Of a stretch of 64,000 nucleotides of DNA, positions 44,316-53,530 are shown in pieces; within the stretch, counting starts at the first letter, position 1; every line of letters begins with the position of its first letter. The position numbers were made by a program, and so were the translations under genes. The notes under the pieces were generated by a model. That model searched no databases and was not told where the DNA came from. It saw nothing but the letters and a program-made list of their open reading frames with translations. Origin of the DNA: Spirochaetales bacterium. GTDB lineage: Bacteria; Spirochaetota; Spirochaetia; Treponematales; Treponemataceae. The stretch spans positions 186,001-250,000 of the forward strand of contig JAQXNX010000032.1 of the NCBI GenBank assembly GCA_029098225.1, in the 5' to 3' direction.

Positions 44316-45710
44316 ATGTTTAATTCTAAAGCTTTATCAAAACAATTCGGTCCAGCAAGCTTTTATGCACAGGCTTTAAAAATCGCAATTCCTGTAATGG
44401 CACAAATGCTTATTCAGAATCTTGTTTCGTTAATTGATAATTTTATGGTTGCCGGTCTTGGCGATATAAAAATGTCTGGGGTAAATATCTGTGGTCAGAT
44501 TATTTTTGTATTCATGGTTTTTATGAATACAATCTGTATGGCTGGCGGGATTTTTCTTACACAGTTTTGTGGCGCAAAAGATAAAGACGGAATGAAGCAG
44601 GCATTCTGTTTTAAAATCTGGATGGGACTTTTTGTAGTAGGAGTTTTTTCAATTGTATGTTTCGTAATTCCGCGCCCAATTCTTGGACTTATGGTCAGAG
44701 GAAATTCAGAAGCAGCGTTTATTCTCGATCAGGGAGTAACATATATCCGAATAATGGGTTTCATGGGAATTCCATGGATGATTTCTTCTATGGTTTCTTC
44801 CTCTCTCCGCGAAATTGGAAAGGTAAAAGTTCCGCTTGTAATTTCAATAATTGCAACATGTGTAAACACACTCTTTAACTGGATTTTTATATACGGACAT
44901 TTAGGAGCACCAAGACTAGAAGTTCGTGGAGCAGCTATAGCAACTGTAATTGCAAGATCTACAGAGGCATTGATATTTATCGGTTATATGATAAAAAACA
45001 AGCCTGATTTTGCAATTAAGCTTTTTGATGTATTTCGCATAAACTTTGTTCTCTTTAAGAATATCTTGAAGAAAGCCTGGATGATTATGCTTTCAGAAAT
45101 GGTCTGGGCAATTGCCGAAACTGTTACTACTGCACTTTACAACGGACGTGGTGGAGCAGATGTAGTTTCTGGAATGGCTTCAAGCTTTGCAATTTCTAAT
45201 CTTTTCTTTGTAGCCTTTAATGGAATCATTACTTCAACAGGCGTAATAATCGGAAAAGATTTAGGAAGCGGCGAATTGGATAGAGCCCGTCAGGAAAAAA
45301 TCTGGATTCTGAATGGAGCAAAAATTTTCGGACTCATTTTTACCGGCATTGGATTTTTATGCATGCTGCTGGTTCCTCTTGTATTCCGCAATTTAAGTCA
45401 GAATGCTCAGCATATCTGCCGTCAAATGGTATGCGTTATGGCAATCTACATGCCGGCCTGGGTTTACATAAACGGACAGTTTGCAGTAAGCCGTGCAGGT
45501 GGAGACACTGTAATGGGGATGCTCGTAGATGGAATCGGTAACCTTGGCGTAGTAATCCCTGGAATTTTCATACTCGCAAAATTCACTTCAATCGGGCCTG
45601 TTATTATGTATGCAATAATAAAATCTGTTGAAGTTCCAAAAATCATCATAGCTCATTTCTGGCTAAAAAAAGAAAAATGGGTTGTAAATCTTGCAGAAAA
45701 GAAAAATTAG
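44316..45710 (+). CDS. MATE-family exporter (second copy)
   Basis: 464 residues, twelve helices. ALKIAIPVMAQMLIQNLVSLIDNFMVAGLGD is the first helix pair, and GAPRLEVRGAAIATVIAR the typical loop. It is only distantly similar to the exporter at 12338, with different helix-1 residues. The ATG at 44316 is used because a well-formed promoter ends 6 nt before it and the 31 residues encoded upstream do not resemble the family. Substrate unknown. Single-gene unit. Confidence 0.88.
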   Translation: MFNSKALSKQFGPASFYAQALKIAIPVMAQMLIQNLVSLIDNFMVAGLGDIKMSGVNICGQIIFVFMVFMNTICMAGGIFLTQFCGAKDKDGMKQAFCFKIWMGLFVVGVFSIVCFVIPRPILGLMVRGNSEAAFILDQGVTYIRIMGFMGIPWMISSMVSSSLREIGKVKVPLVISIIATCVNTLFNWIFIYGHLGAPRLEVRGAAIATVIARSTEALIFIGYMIKNKPDFAIKLFDVFRINFVLFKNILKKAWMIMLSEMVWAIAETVTTALYNGRGGADVVSGMASSFAISNLFFVAFNGIITSTGVIIGKDLGSGELDRARQEKIWILNGAKIFGLIFTGIGFLCMLLVPLVFRNLSQNAQHICRQMVCVMAIYMPAWVYINGQFAVSRAGGDTVMGMLVDGIGNLGVVIPGIFILAKFTSIGPVIMYAIIKSVEVPKIIIAHFWLKKEKWVVNLAEKKN

Positions 45711-45820
45711 TATGAATTAGCGCATTAATTAATTTATGTAGCGTAATGAAAAAAATAGAAGTATAATAAAACATATAAGTTTACATGTGTGGCAGCTAAC
45801 GATATGGATTTAATAAAACT

Positions 45821-45852
45821 ATGAAAAAAGGATCGTCATGAACTTTTTTCAT
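45821..45852 (+). other. Hairpin between the MATE exporter and the next gene
   Basis: ATGAAAAAAG pairs with CTTTTTTCAT around a 12-nt loop. There is no T-run beyond TTTT, so it is a weak terminator or leader structure for the gene at 45882. Confidence 0.35.
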
Positions 45853-45881
45853 ATGTAGTTTTCCCCTTTTCAGGAGAAGCC

Positions 45882-46379
45882 ATGTTAAAAAGAAAAACAC
45901 ATTTTTTTTACGTTTTATTCTTCTTATTTTTTCAACTTTTTTTTTCAATTAATTTACATGCTTTTGAAGTTTTGCCAATTCCTTCATTTGGTGTACATAC
46001 CGGAAGACAGGAATATTTATCCGGCGATCTGGGATTTAATCTTTTATTTAGTTTTGATACAAGTGAACTTGTTTCTGCAACCGGCCCTTATGTGCGTGCC
46101 AGTGCAGCTACAGATTTTGATACAGGCTTCTTCAGATTTTCGGGTGGTATTGGGACCGAAGTTATGGGCTTTTTGGGCTGGAAGCTCGGTTTAGGATACG
46201 GAATAATTCCAAAAAATGATTTCATAATTAACACAACCTTTTTTGAAGCAAGTGCACGTGCTTTATTACTTGATATTAAAATAATATACGAAATGCCGAT
46301 TTCTGAACCTGAGCATAGAGAATATTATTTAAATAAGTACAACACCTTTAAATTTAATATAGGATTATTCTTCTTTTAA
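45882..46379 (+). CDS. Exported small beta-barrel-like protein, unrecognised
   Basis: 165 residues with a signal peptide (FLFFQLFFSINLHA). The mature part alternates polar and aromatic residues, with GLGYGIIP, FFEASARALLLDIKIIYE and a final phenylalanine (FNIGLFFF), as in outer-membrane beta-barrels and their C-terminal assembly signal. No family recognised. CAGGAG site upstream. Spirochaete genomes carry many such short barrels. Confidence 0.7.
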   Translation: MLKRKTHFFYVLFFLFFQLFFSINLHAFEVLPIPSFGVHTGRQEYLSGDLGFNLLFSFDTSELVSATGPYVRASAATDFDTGFFRFSGGIGTEVMGFLGWKLGLGYGIIPKNDFIINTTFFEASARALLLDIKIIYEMPISEPEHREYYLNKYNTFKFNIGLFFF

Positions 46380-46452
46380 ATATTCACTGTTCAAAAAATT
46401 TAAAAATTTATCAGTTCCTTATGTTTCTCTTTTGTGATATTCTTTTTGAACT

Positions 46453-47607
46453 ATGAAAAGTCTTTTATTGAATTTTAAGAATTTTATAAAACGTGAGCCT
46501 GTTCTTTTTGCAGCCTTATTACTAGCTTTGTCAGCCGTTTGTATAGTACGGCCTGCCCCTTCAGTTTGTATTCAGGCAATTGATTTACGTACACTTGCAA
46601 TTCTTTTTTCTCTTATGATTGTAATAAAAGCTTTTCAAAGTCAGAATTTTTTAGATTTTATTGCATCGCGTCTTTTAAGACTTTGCAAAACAAGACGTTC
46701 ACTTTATTTTCTTTTAACTTATCTTGTATTTTTCAGTTCAATGTTTGTTACCAACGATGTTGCACTTTTGACCTTTGTCCCAATTTCGCTTTTAATTTTT
46801 AAACGAATTAATCTTTCACCTTTACATCTTATTGTTCTTGAAACTCTTGCAGCAAATCTTGGTTCATGTATTACTCCAATGGGAAATCCGCAGAACCTTT
46901 TTTTATTTTCCTATTATAATTTTTCTGCTTTGGATTTTTTTGCACTTACTGCAAAAATCGCAATACCTTCACTTTTCATTCTTGCAGTTATTATTCTTTT
47001 TTTAACTGGAAAAAGACGCATAAAACAAGGCAATCTGACAGAACCTCATGAACTTTCAGGAAATGTTCTTCAGACTCAGACAGCTTCTATTAAAATTGAC
47101 TTCCGCACAATTTTTTATGCTGCAGATTTTATAATTTGCCTGCTTACAGTTTTCCATGTAATTAACTATATTTTCATGCTCATTTTTACACTTATTGCAA
47201 TGCTTATCTGCAATCTCAGACTTTTTAAAAAAGTTGATTACAGTCTGCTGCTTACATTCGTAGGATTTTTTATTTTTACAAAAACTCTTTCTACGGTCCC
47301 GGCTTTTTCTGATTTTATAAAATCGCTTTTATCGTCGCCGCTGAAAACTTATGTTACGGGAATTGCAGCCAGTCAGATAATAAGCAATGTACCTGCCGCA
47401 CTTCTTTTGAGTGGATTTACAGAAAATGGTGCTATGCTTCTTCTTGCTGTAAACGTCGGAGGACTTGGAACTTTGATTGCTTCCATGGCAAGCGTAATTT
47501 CGTTCAAGTTATACACTGCAGAAAATCATGATAACTATTTTGCAGTGTTTACTGCTTATAATGTCATACTGCTGATTATTCTTGGCGTTACAGTATACCT
47601 TATTTAA
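46453..47607 (+). CDS. Ion-transporter-superfamily permease (CitMHS/ArsB/NhaD-like)
   Basis: 384 residues, about 10 helices. SSMFVTNDVALLTFVPISL and LGSCITPMGNPQNLFLF are the paired hairpin motifs of the ion-transporter superfamily, repeated in the second half (ASQIISNVPAALLLSGF). Anion:sodium or sodium:proton exchange are both possible, and the substrate is unknown. A TATTCT box is 9 nt before the ATG and there is no ribosome site. The last 8 bp overlap the convergent GH2 gene. Confidence 0.8.
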   Translation: MKSLLLNFKNFIKREPVLFAALLLALSAVCIVRPAPSVCIQAIDLRTLAILFSLMIVIKAFQSQNFLDFIASRLLRLCKTRRSLYFLLTYLVFFSSMFVTNDVALLTFVPISLLIFKRINLSPLHLIVLETLAANLGSCITPMGNPQNLFLFSYYNFSALDFFALTAKIAIPSLFILAVIILFLTGKRRIKQGNLTEPHELSGNVLQTQTASIKIDFRTIFYAADFIICLLTVFHVINYIFMLIFTLIAMLICNLRLFKKVDYSLLLTFVGFFIFTKTLSTVPAFSDFIKSLLSSPLKTYVTGIAASQIISNVPAALLLSGFTENGAMLLLAVNVGGLGTLIASMASVISFKLYTAENHDNYFAVFTAYNVILLIILGVTVYLI

Positions 47608-50600
47608 ACCTGAACCACTTAAAATCAAAATTAGTGCCTGGAAGAAACACAAAACTGATTTTTTGCTTTCCATTTATCGGTGTGAGCACAAAGTCCTTTT
47701 CTTCAAAATTGTCGGTATGAGGAAATTCTATAACCTGTGTAATACATGTACCATCTTCAGAAAAACATTTAAGATTTATAGTGTTATTTTCTGTATTTGA
47801 TTTTCCGCAGATTGTAATTGATGTAGCACCAGTTGAGGAATTATTTGTATTGTCATCATTTGCAACTCCAAAATCCATATCAGAAAAATCGAGATTTACG
47901 TTATTTCCAATTCCTTCCACGGCTTCTGCTGTGCGTGTAAATGTATCTCCTGTAATTAGATTTGCATCAAGAGCCCGAAGACGAGCGTAAGCCTTAGGCG
48001 TTTTATCAAAATAAAAGCCGTGCAGATACAAATCTGTTTCGTAACTGATTGTAATTGTATGAACGCCAAACAGACGACAGTTCAATGTAAATACATTTTC
48101 TGAATAAGTATTGTAAATTGATTCATGGCGATACATAAAGCTTCCAAGGCAAACTGACTGCTTGCCGGTTCCTTTACCATCCCAAACCTTAATTTCAAGC
48201 TCTGTAGCAAAACTAAAAATCGGCAGATGAATTGTGTCAGCTCCGTCCGCACCAAAATCTATTTTATCAAAGCTAACCCATGTAGGACCAGATTTTCGGT
48301 TGGAAATACCACTTTCCAGCGACATCTCTGGTTTTTCTTTTCCATCGGAATCATCCCAGCCTGTAAAGCGACAGGCTTCGATTAATTTGTAAGGATTAAG
48401 CCTGCAGCTTCCTATGCCGCTTACAGTAAACTGCAGATCGCTTATAACCTCATCATATTTAGTACCATTCTGTGCAGTACAACGAAGAATACATTCACCG
48501 TCTCCGGCTGCTGTTATAATTCGAGAATCTTCAATATCTGTAATTTTATTTGATACAACACTTTCATCATTTTCTTTTACCAGGATATTATCACTGAAAA
48601 TACATTCCTTAAAAACCGGATTCCAGTTAATTTCCTTGGAAGTTGCATTTTTAGGAAACACCTTCGCGGTAACAAGAATTTTCCTATTAGCAGAATCTAA
48701 GTTTGTTGATCCGTCTGCAAGCAGTTCAATTTTACGAACAGGGATATAATCCTTTTCAGGCTTTATAGCAAGATATGGAGCTACTTCTGTCCATTTGCCT
48801 TGTTCTGTGGTGGTATTTCCATTATATTTTATGGAAACTGTCGGAAGTCCTGAACTTGCTGCTGTTACTACAAATGATGAATTCTTTTTATTGCTGCGAA
48901 CAATTGCAATAAGCCGATTAGCAAATAATTTTCGTGTATGGCTGCGAGTTCCTTCAGGCCTATATTCTTCATAATCTGTTGAGTCTCCGTTATCCATACC
49001 TAACAGTTGAGCATCACCTGCAACATTTATTGTCACATAATTTCTTGCATTCTCAACAAGAGTGCCTGCTTTATCAGCCAGCATAATCTGAATAAAATGA
49101 AGAAGCTCTGATTTTCCGCATTCCTCTTCTGTTTCAGGTTTTAAAATAATCTTATCCGGGTCATCAAAAGATTTTTTTACATCTTCAGCAATGACATGTC
49201 TTTCTGAATCATAGGCAAGAGCTTTTATTTCGCCCTTGTGATATTCAAGCTGCCACTGTCCGAACGGAGCTGCTCCATTCTTATGATTTATCTCCTGCAT
49301 TCCAAGAGACTTATCATTAAAGAACAGCTCAACATAATCTGCATTTGTATAAGCTTTTACATCAATCAGCTGGCCTTCATTCCAATCCCAATAAGGAAGC
49401 AAATGAACAAATGGTGCTGCATTTTTTCCAGCCCATTCGGATTTAAAAAGATAAAATGTATCTTTAGGAAAGCCAGCCGTATCTATCTGCCCAAAGAAAG
49501 AAGACTTTGAATGATAAGGAGTCGGCTCACCAATATAGTCCCAGCCAGTCCATATAAACTGACCAGCGCTGAATGGACAGTCACGGTCATTTGCAATTAC
49601 AGTCTGAGTATTTATACAACCCCAGGGAGTTGTACAGTTTCCAAGAGTTGAGCACTGACCGTCGCTGAAGGTTACAAGCTTAAGTGAATCCGGGAAGTGA
49701 TAGATTCCCCGGCTCTGAACTGTGGAGCAAGTCTCGCTTCCATAAATCTTCCAGTGCGGATATTTTTTATGATGTTCATTGTAAAGACGTTCAAGATAAT
49801 TATAACCAACAACATCTATATGTTCTGCACATTTCTGCGCACCCTCTGTCATCATGTAATTTGAGGCGATAGTTATCGGAGCATTTTTATTTGGGTCATG
49901 TTTTACTACTTCAGAATAAAGATGCTTTGTAATTTCAAGTCCATTTCCTATATGAGTATCGTATATTTCGTTTCCAATTGACCACATTATAAGACTAGGA
50001 TGATTTCTGCCTTTTCTAACCCAGGAAGCAACATCGCGCTCACACCATTCATTAAAATAATTTGCATAATCAAACGGAGTTTTATTTTTTTCCCACATAT
50101 CAAAAACTTCGTTATCAAGCAATAAGCCCATTTCATCACATAAATCCATCCAGGCTTCAGGAGGAGGATTATGGGAACATCTTATTGCATTAACACCCAT
50201 CTCTTTAAGTTTATAAAACTGACGTCGCAAAGCTTCTATATTGAATGCAGCTCCAAGAAGTCCATGATCATGATGCTGACAGGCACCAAAAATTTTTACG
50301 TGACGTCCGTTTAGAAAAAATCCTTTATCACTGGTAAACTGAGCAATTTTAAATCCGCAATGCTGACTCACTTCATCAATTACGCTTCCAGACTCATCAA
50401 CAAGCCTTGTATTCAAAATATAATAAAACGGTTCATTTATATCCCAGAGTTTTGGATTTTCAATTATAAATTCATTCTGATCAGATTCTGCAAAAACAGT
50501 TCCATCCTTCAGGGAAATAGTATTTTTTACACGGCAGGAATTATCTCCCCTGCAAATTTCTGCACTTATTTTTACATTCCATTTACCGCTAAGATTTGCT

Positions 50601-51127
50601 TCATCAAGCGGTTTTGCAGAAAAATAAACTCCATCAGTTACAAGATGATTTTTAGGACTGTTTATAAAATTTACATCACGGAAAATTCCCGCGCCCGAAT
50701 ACCATCTTGTATTACAATCCTGATAAACTGCAATAACAAGAACTTCATTTTCGCCTGAATGAACCAAACCAGTTATATCAAATTCAAAAGCAGAATAACC
50801 ATATTTCCATTCTCCTGCTTTTTTCCCGTTTACCCATACCGCACTGTTCATATAGACGCCTTCAAAATTCAGCGCAATATATCGCTCAGAAGGCTCACCT
50901 TCAAGTGAAAATTTTTTCTTATAAAATCCAACGCTGTTTTTATACAAATCTTTTACATGAAAAATCTGCCAGTCATGAGGAAGTGTGACCGGTCTGTAAA
51001 TCTGCTTTTCCGAAGAAATAAAAAACTGATCCGGATTAAAAATGACAGGAGTGCCATCCTTATACATTGAATCTTTATCAAGAGACAGTTCTGCAAACTG
51101 CCAGTTATCATTAAAAAGGATTTTCAT
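47600..51127 (-). CDS. GH2-family glycoside hydrolase (beta-galactosidase type) with C-terminal carbohydrate-binding-like domain
   Basis: 1175 residues, no signal peptide. Sugar-binding jelly-roll about 1-170, immunoglobulin-like domain about 180-275, TIM barrel about 280-590 with RCSHNPP, IMWSIGNEIYD (acid/base Glu) and KIYGSETCST (nucleophile Glu), then FIWTGWDYIGEP, DUF4982-type and further beta domains. A CBM6-like region begins about 900 (LNPYKLIEACRFTGWDDSDG). Probably a cytoplasmic beta-galactosidase or related enzyme for plant or host galactosides, which would feed galactokinase. The ATG follows TATACT by 6 nt; the -10 lies just beyond the SRP RNA terminator on the same strand. Confidence 0.9.
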   Translation of the reverse strand: MKILFNDNWQFAELSLDKDSMYKDGTPVIFNPDQFFISSEKQIYRPVTLPHDWQIFHVKDLYKNSVGFYKKKFSLEGEPSERYIALNFEGVYMNSAVWVNGKKAGEWKYGYSAFEFDITGLVHSGENEVLVIAVYQDCNTRWYSGAGIFRDVNFINSPKNHLVTDGVYFSAKPLDEANLSGKWNVKISAEICRGDNSCRVKNTISLKDGTVFAESDQNEFIIENPKLWDINEPFYYILNTRLVDESGSVIDEVSQHCGFKIAQFTSDKGFFLNGRHVKIFGACQHHDHGLLGAAFNIEALRRQFYKLKEMGVNAIRCSHNPPPEAWMDLCDEMGLLLDNEVFDMWEKNKTPFDYANYFNEWCERDVASWVRKGRNHPSLIMWSIGNEIYDTHIGNGLEITKHLYSEVVKHDPNKNAPITIASNYMMTEGAQKCAEHIDVVGYNYLERLYNEHHKKYPHWKIYGSETCSTVQSRGIYHFPDSLKLVTFSDGQCSTLGNCTTPWGCINTQTVIANDRDCPFSAGQFIWTGWDYIGEPTPYHSKSSFFGQIDTAGFPKDTFYLFKSEWAGKNAAPFVHLLPYWDWNEGQLIDVKAYTNADYVELFFNDKSLGMQEINHKNGAAPFGQWQLEYHKGEIKALAYDSERHVIAEDVKKSFDDPDKIILKPETEEECGKSELLHFIQIMLADKAGTLVENARNYVTINVAGDAQLLGMDNGDSTDYEEYRPEGTRSHTRKLFANRLIAIVRSNKKNSSFVVTAASSGLPTVSIKYNGNTTTEQGKWTEVAPYLAIKPEKDYIPVRKIELLADGSTNLDSANRKILVTAKVFPKNATSKEINWNPVFKECIFSDNILVKENDESVVSNKITDIEDSRIITAAGDGECILRCTAQNGTKYDEVISDLQFTVSGIGSCRLNPYKLIEACRFTGWDDSDGKEKPEMSLESGISNRKSGPTWVSFDKIDFGADGADTIHLPIFSFATELEIKVWDGKGTGKQSVCLGSFMYRHESIYNTYSENVFTLNCRLFGVHTITISYETDLYLHGFYFDKTPKAYARLRALDANLITGDTFTRTAEAVEGIGNNVNLDFSDMDFGVANDDNTNNSSTGATSITICGKSNTENNTINLKCFSEDGTCITQVIEFPHTDNFEEKDFVLTPINGKQKISFVFLPGTNFDFKWFRFK

Positions 51128-51133
51128 AGGTTA

Positions 51134-51139
51134 AGTATA
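51134..51139 (-). promoter_or_regulatory. -10 box of a leaderless-type promoter for the GH2 gene
   Basis: TATACT, then 6 nt (TAACCT) and ATG at 51127. The -35 at 17 nt (TAGGCA) falls inside the SRP RNA closing stem, so the two units overlap closely. Confidence 0.5.
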
Positions 51140-51156
51140 GAATGAAACAAAAAAAA

Positions 51157-51253
51157 TGCCTAGATAATCCCAAGCACAGCTCTTAGCGCATACCGTTGCT
51201 GGATTCCTCCTCTGGCGGGGTTTTGCGAAAGACACTTGAAGGGCATCTAGGCA
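51157..51253 (-). ncRNA. ffs: Signal recognition particle RNA (small, 4.5S type)
   Basis: A 97-nt RNA. The ends TGCCTAGAT and ATCTAGGCA pair perfectly. The apex is the SRP domain IV: CCGCCAGA-GGA-GGAA-TCC-AGCAACGG, that is, a GGAA tetraloop on a GGA/TCC stem with the conserved CAG.../AGCA internal loop that binds Ffh. In E. coli the closing stem is UCC/GGA, so here it is swapped with pairing kept. It has its own strong promoter and a T7 terminator at 51156-51150. It guides Ffh to membrane-protein nascent chains. Confidence 0.93.
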
Positions 51254-51258
51254 GATAA

Positions 51259-51287
51259 AATGTACAATGTAAGGCGTTTATTGTCAA
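51259..51287 (-). promoter_or_regulatory. Promoter of the SRP RNA
   Basis: Minus strand TTGACA (51287-51282), exactly 17 nt, TACATT (51264-51259), and 5 nt to the first RNA base. Confidence 0.85.
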
Positions 51288-51314
51288 TGCATTTTTACTA
51301 ACTAAAATAAAATT

Positions 51315-51342
51315 TTGAATTTCTGCTCTGTTATGATATAAT
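51315..51342 (+). promoter_or_regulatory. Promoter of the FGE-like protein gene
   Basis: TTGAAT, 16 nt, TATAAT; about 30 nt of leader with CAGAG before the ATG at 51379. Confidence 0.6.
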
Positions 51343-51378
51343 CTATTTTATAAAAAATATAAAATACAGAGTAAAAAT

Positions 51379-53529
51379 ATGAAAAAAATATCATTTAAAT
51401 TTTTTATTTTCTTAGCATTTATTTTATGTGGAAGCCAGGCTGTTATTTCTCAGGAAAGTTTGACAATTACAAAAGATGATATATATATAGTTCAAGGTGA
51501 TGAAAACGGCCCTTCAAAAAATGGCGAAGGCATGCATCTTTATATCAGAAAAAAAAGTGGAATTAACAGTGTTATGCTTGTTGAATCCAGTTCTACAAAA
51601 GATGTAACAAACTATGCTTACCGCGCAACTGAATATAATAAAATTAACGGAGATGAAATTCGTATTCTGGATGGAAAAGTTCTTGAATCAGAATATGCTA
51701 AATATTCATTAATTTCTTCCACTGTAGAAAAAAATGAAAAATTTGGTGAAGCATTTCATATTTATATTCCTAAAATAGTTGTTTATGGATATCCCTGGGC
51801 ACGTTCCGGAACAATTGATACAGAAGAAGGACTATTAGTAAATATCCGAAGCTTTGGTGCAAAATATTGCGATTATTCAAATGGATTTAAAGATAACAAC
51901 TTTATGATTTCTAAATCAAAGCAAAAGAAATCTGATAAAAAAGTAACGGAACAAAAACAGACAAAAAAAGAAGAAAAAATTGCAATACCGCAGGTTAACA
52001 ATGAACCTGAATTTATTACCGAGCCGGAAGAAGTAAAAAAGCCGGTAACGAAAAAAACTGAAAAAAAATCAATAGTAGATGATGTTCTTGAACTTCCTCC
52101 GGAACCATCAGTTGAAGATGAAATTTTAGAAGATAAAACTGCAGAAATTGAACGCGCGAGAAAAGAAGCAGAACGCCTTGCTCAGGAAGAAACTGCACGC
52201 ATTGAAGCTGAAAAACTCGCTCAGGAAGAAGCTGCCCGCGCTGAAGCTGAAAAACTCGCTCAGGAAGAGGCTGCCCGCATTGAAGCAGAAAAACTTGCTC
52301 AGGAAGAAGCTGCACGCATTGAAGCAGAAAAACTTGCTCAGGAAGAGGCTGCCCGCGCAGAAGCAGAACGCCTTGCTCAGGAAGAAGCTGCCCGCGCAGA
52401 AGCAGAAAGACTCGCTCAGGAAGAAGCTGCCCGCGCCGAAGCCGAAAAACTCGCTCAGGAAGAGGCTGCCCGCATTGAAGCAGAAAAACTTGCTCAGGAA
52501 GAGGCTGCCCGCATTGAAGCAGAAAAACTTGCTCAGGAAGAGGCTGCCCGCATTGAAGCCGAAAAGCTCGCTCAGGAAGAAGCTGCACGCGCAGAAGCCG
52601 AAAAGCTTGCTCAGGAAGAAGCTGCACGCATTGAAGCTGAAAAGCTCGCTCAGGAAGATGCTGCACGTGCAGAAGCTGAACGCCTTGCTCAGGAAGAGGC
52701 TGAACGCACCGAAGCGGAACGCATTGCTCAGGAAGAAGCTGCACGCATTGAAGCTGAAAGACTCGCTCAGGAAGAAGCTGCCCGCGCTGAAGCTGAAAAA
52801 CTTGCTCAGGAAGAAAGTTCAAATACAGAATCAGAAAATTTGGATGAATCAAATGAAACATTTGGAATTGAATATGCATTTGTAAAAGGAAAAGGAAGCA
52901 TAAAAGATTTATATATTTCAACAACAGAAATTACACAAGGTAGTTATCGTTCCATCATGGATAAAAATGATTCGCATAACAGAGGTACTAATTATCCTGT
53001 AGACAGCATTTCGTTTTACGATGCAATTGTATTTTGCAATACACTAAGTATAAAATCTGGACTTGAACCATGTTATACAATTCAAGGTTCAACAAATCCT
53101 GAAGACTGGGGAGAAGTTCCTCTCGAAAATAACAATAATTGGAATAAAGTTAAAGTAAACAATAAGGCCAACGGCTACAGATTATTGACAAAAGACGAAT
53201 GGGAATATGCAGCTAAAGGCGGAATAAATAAGGAAAAAACAAAATATTCTGGAAGTAAAGATATTGGAACTGTAGGCTGGTATCTTAAAAATACAGATTT
53301 AAAATCTAGTGCTGTTTCTAAGAAAAAAGAAAATTCTCTTGGACTATATGATATGACAGGAAACCTTTGGGAATGGGTTTGGGGCATTAGCGGTAAAAAT
53401 GGAACCCAGAAAGGTGGAAGTTACAGCAGCAACGAAGCTTCATGTACAATCGATTATTCAGAAGCATGCCAGCTTTGGAGCAGACGTTTCGAAAATGGAT
53501 TAAGAATCTGCAGACTTGCAGTTGAATAA
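51379..53529 (+). CDS. Exported SUMF1/FGE-sulfatase-domain protein with 13-residue repeat stalk
   Basis: 716 residues: signal peptide ([17 protein letters not shown]), an N-terminal beta domain about 25-175, a Lys/Glu-rich linker, then 17 tandem copies of [14 protein letters not shown] (residues 263-483), a continuous alanine-glutamate helix, and a C-terminal formylglycine-generating-enzyme-like domain about 500-716. Domain marks are [51 protein letters not shown] and [11 protein letters not shown]. This fold is common in spirochaetes and binds or acts on ligands at the surface, usually without the oxidase function. The stalk should hold the domain away from the membrane. Confidence 0.88.
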   Translation: MKKISFKFFIFLAFILCGSQAVISQESLTITKDDIYIVQGDENGPSKNGEGMHLYIRKKSGINSVMLVESSSTKDVTNYAYRATEYNKINGDEIRILDGKVLESEYAKYSLISSTVEKNEKFGEAFHIYIPKIVVYGYPWARSGTIDTEEGLLVNIRSFGAKYCDYSNGFKDNNFMISKSKQKKSDKKVTEQKQTKKEEKIAIPQVNNEPEFITEPEEVKKPVTKKTEKKSIVDDVLELPPEPSVEDEILEDKTAEIERARKEAERLAQEETARIEAEKLAQEEAARAEAEKLAQEEAARIEAEKLAQEEAARIEAEKLAQEEAARAEAERLAQEEAARAEAERLAQEEAARAEAEKLAQEEAARIEAEKLAQEEAARIEAEKLAQEEAARIEAEKLAQEEAARAEAEKLAQEEAARIEAEKLAQEDAARAEAERLAQEEAERTEAERIAQEEAARIEAERLAQEEAARAEAEKLAQEESSNTESENLDESNETFGIEYAFVKGKGSIKDLYISTTEITQGSYRSIMDKNDSHNRGTNYPVDSISFYDAIVFCNTLSIKSGLEPCYTIQGSTNPEDWGEVPLENNNNWNKVKVNNKANGYRLLTKDEWEYAAKGGINKEKTKYSGSKDIGTVGWYLKNTDLKSSAVSKKKENSLGLYDMTGNLWEWVWGISGKNGTQKGGSYSSNEASCTIDYSEACQLWSRRFENGLRICRLAVE
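52165..52827 (+). repeat. 39-bp tandem repeat array, 17 units (coding)
   Basis: Seventeen in-frame units of 39 bp, each coding 13 residues on the pattern [13 protein letters not shown] or [13 protein letters not shown]. Synonymous changes are scattered, so it is old but still homogenised. It creates long spurious frames on both strands. It is likely to change in copy number between strains. Confidence 0.95.
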
Positions 53530-53530
53530 T

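Noticed and set aside
52165-52827. Regular 39-bp repeats considered as a CRISPR array
   Set aside because: There are no unique spacers; units abut, are in frame and code for protein. No cas genes nearby.
52016-52924. A 302-codon open frame on the minus strand and a 245-codon frame (52148-52885) on plus, over the repeat array
   Set aside because: Both are shadows of the 39-bp repeats; the products are low-complexity Leu/Gln or Lys/Leu strings with no start signals, while the exported FGE-like frame has a signal peptide and a recognised domain.
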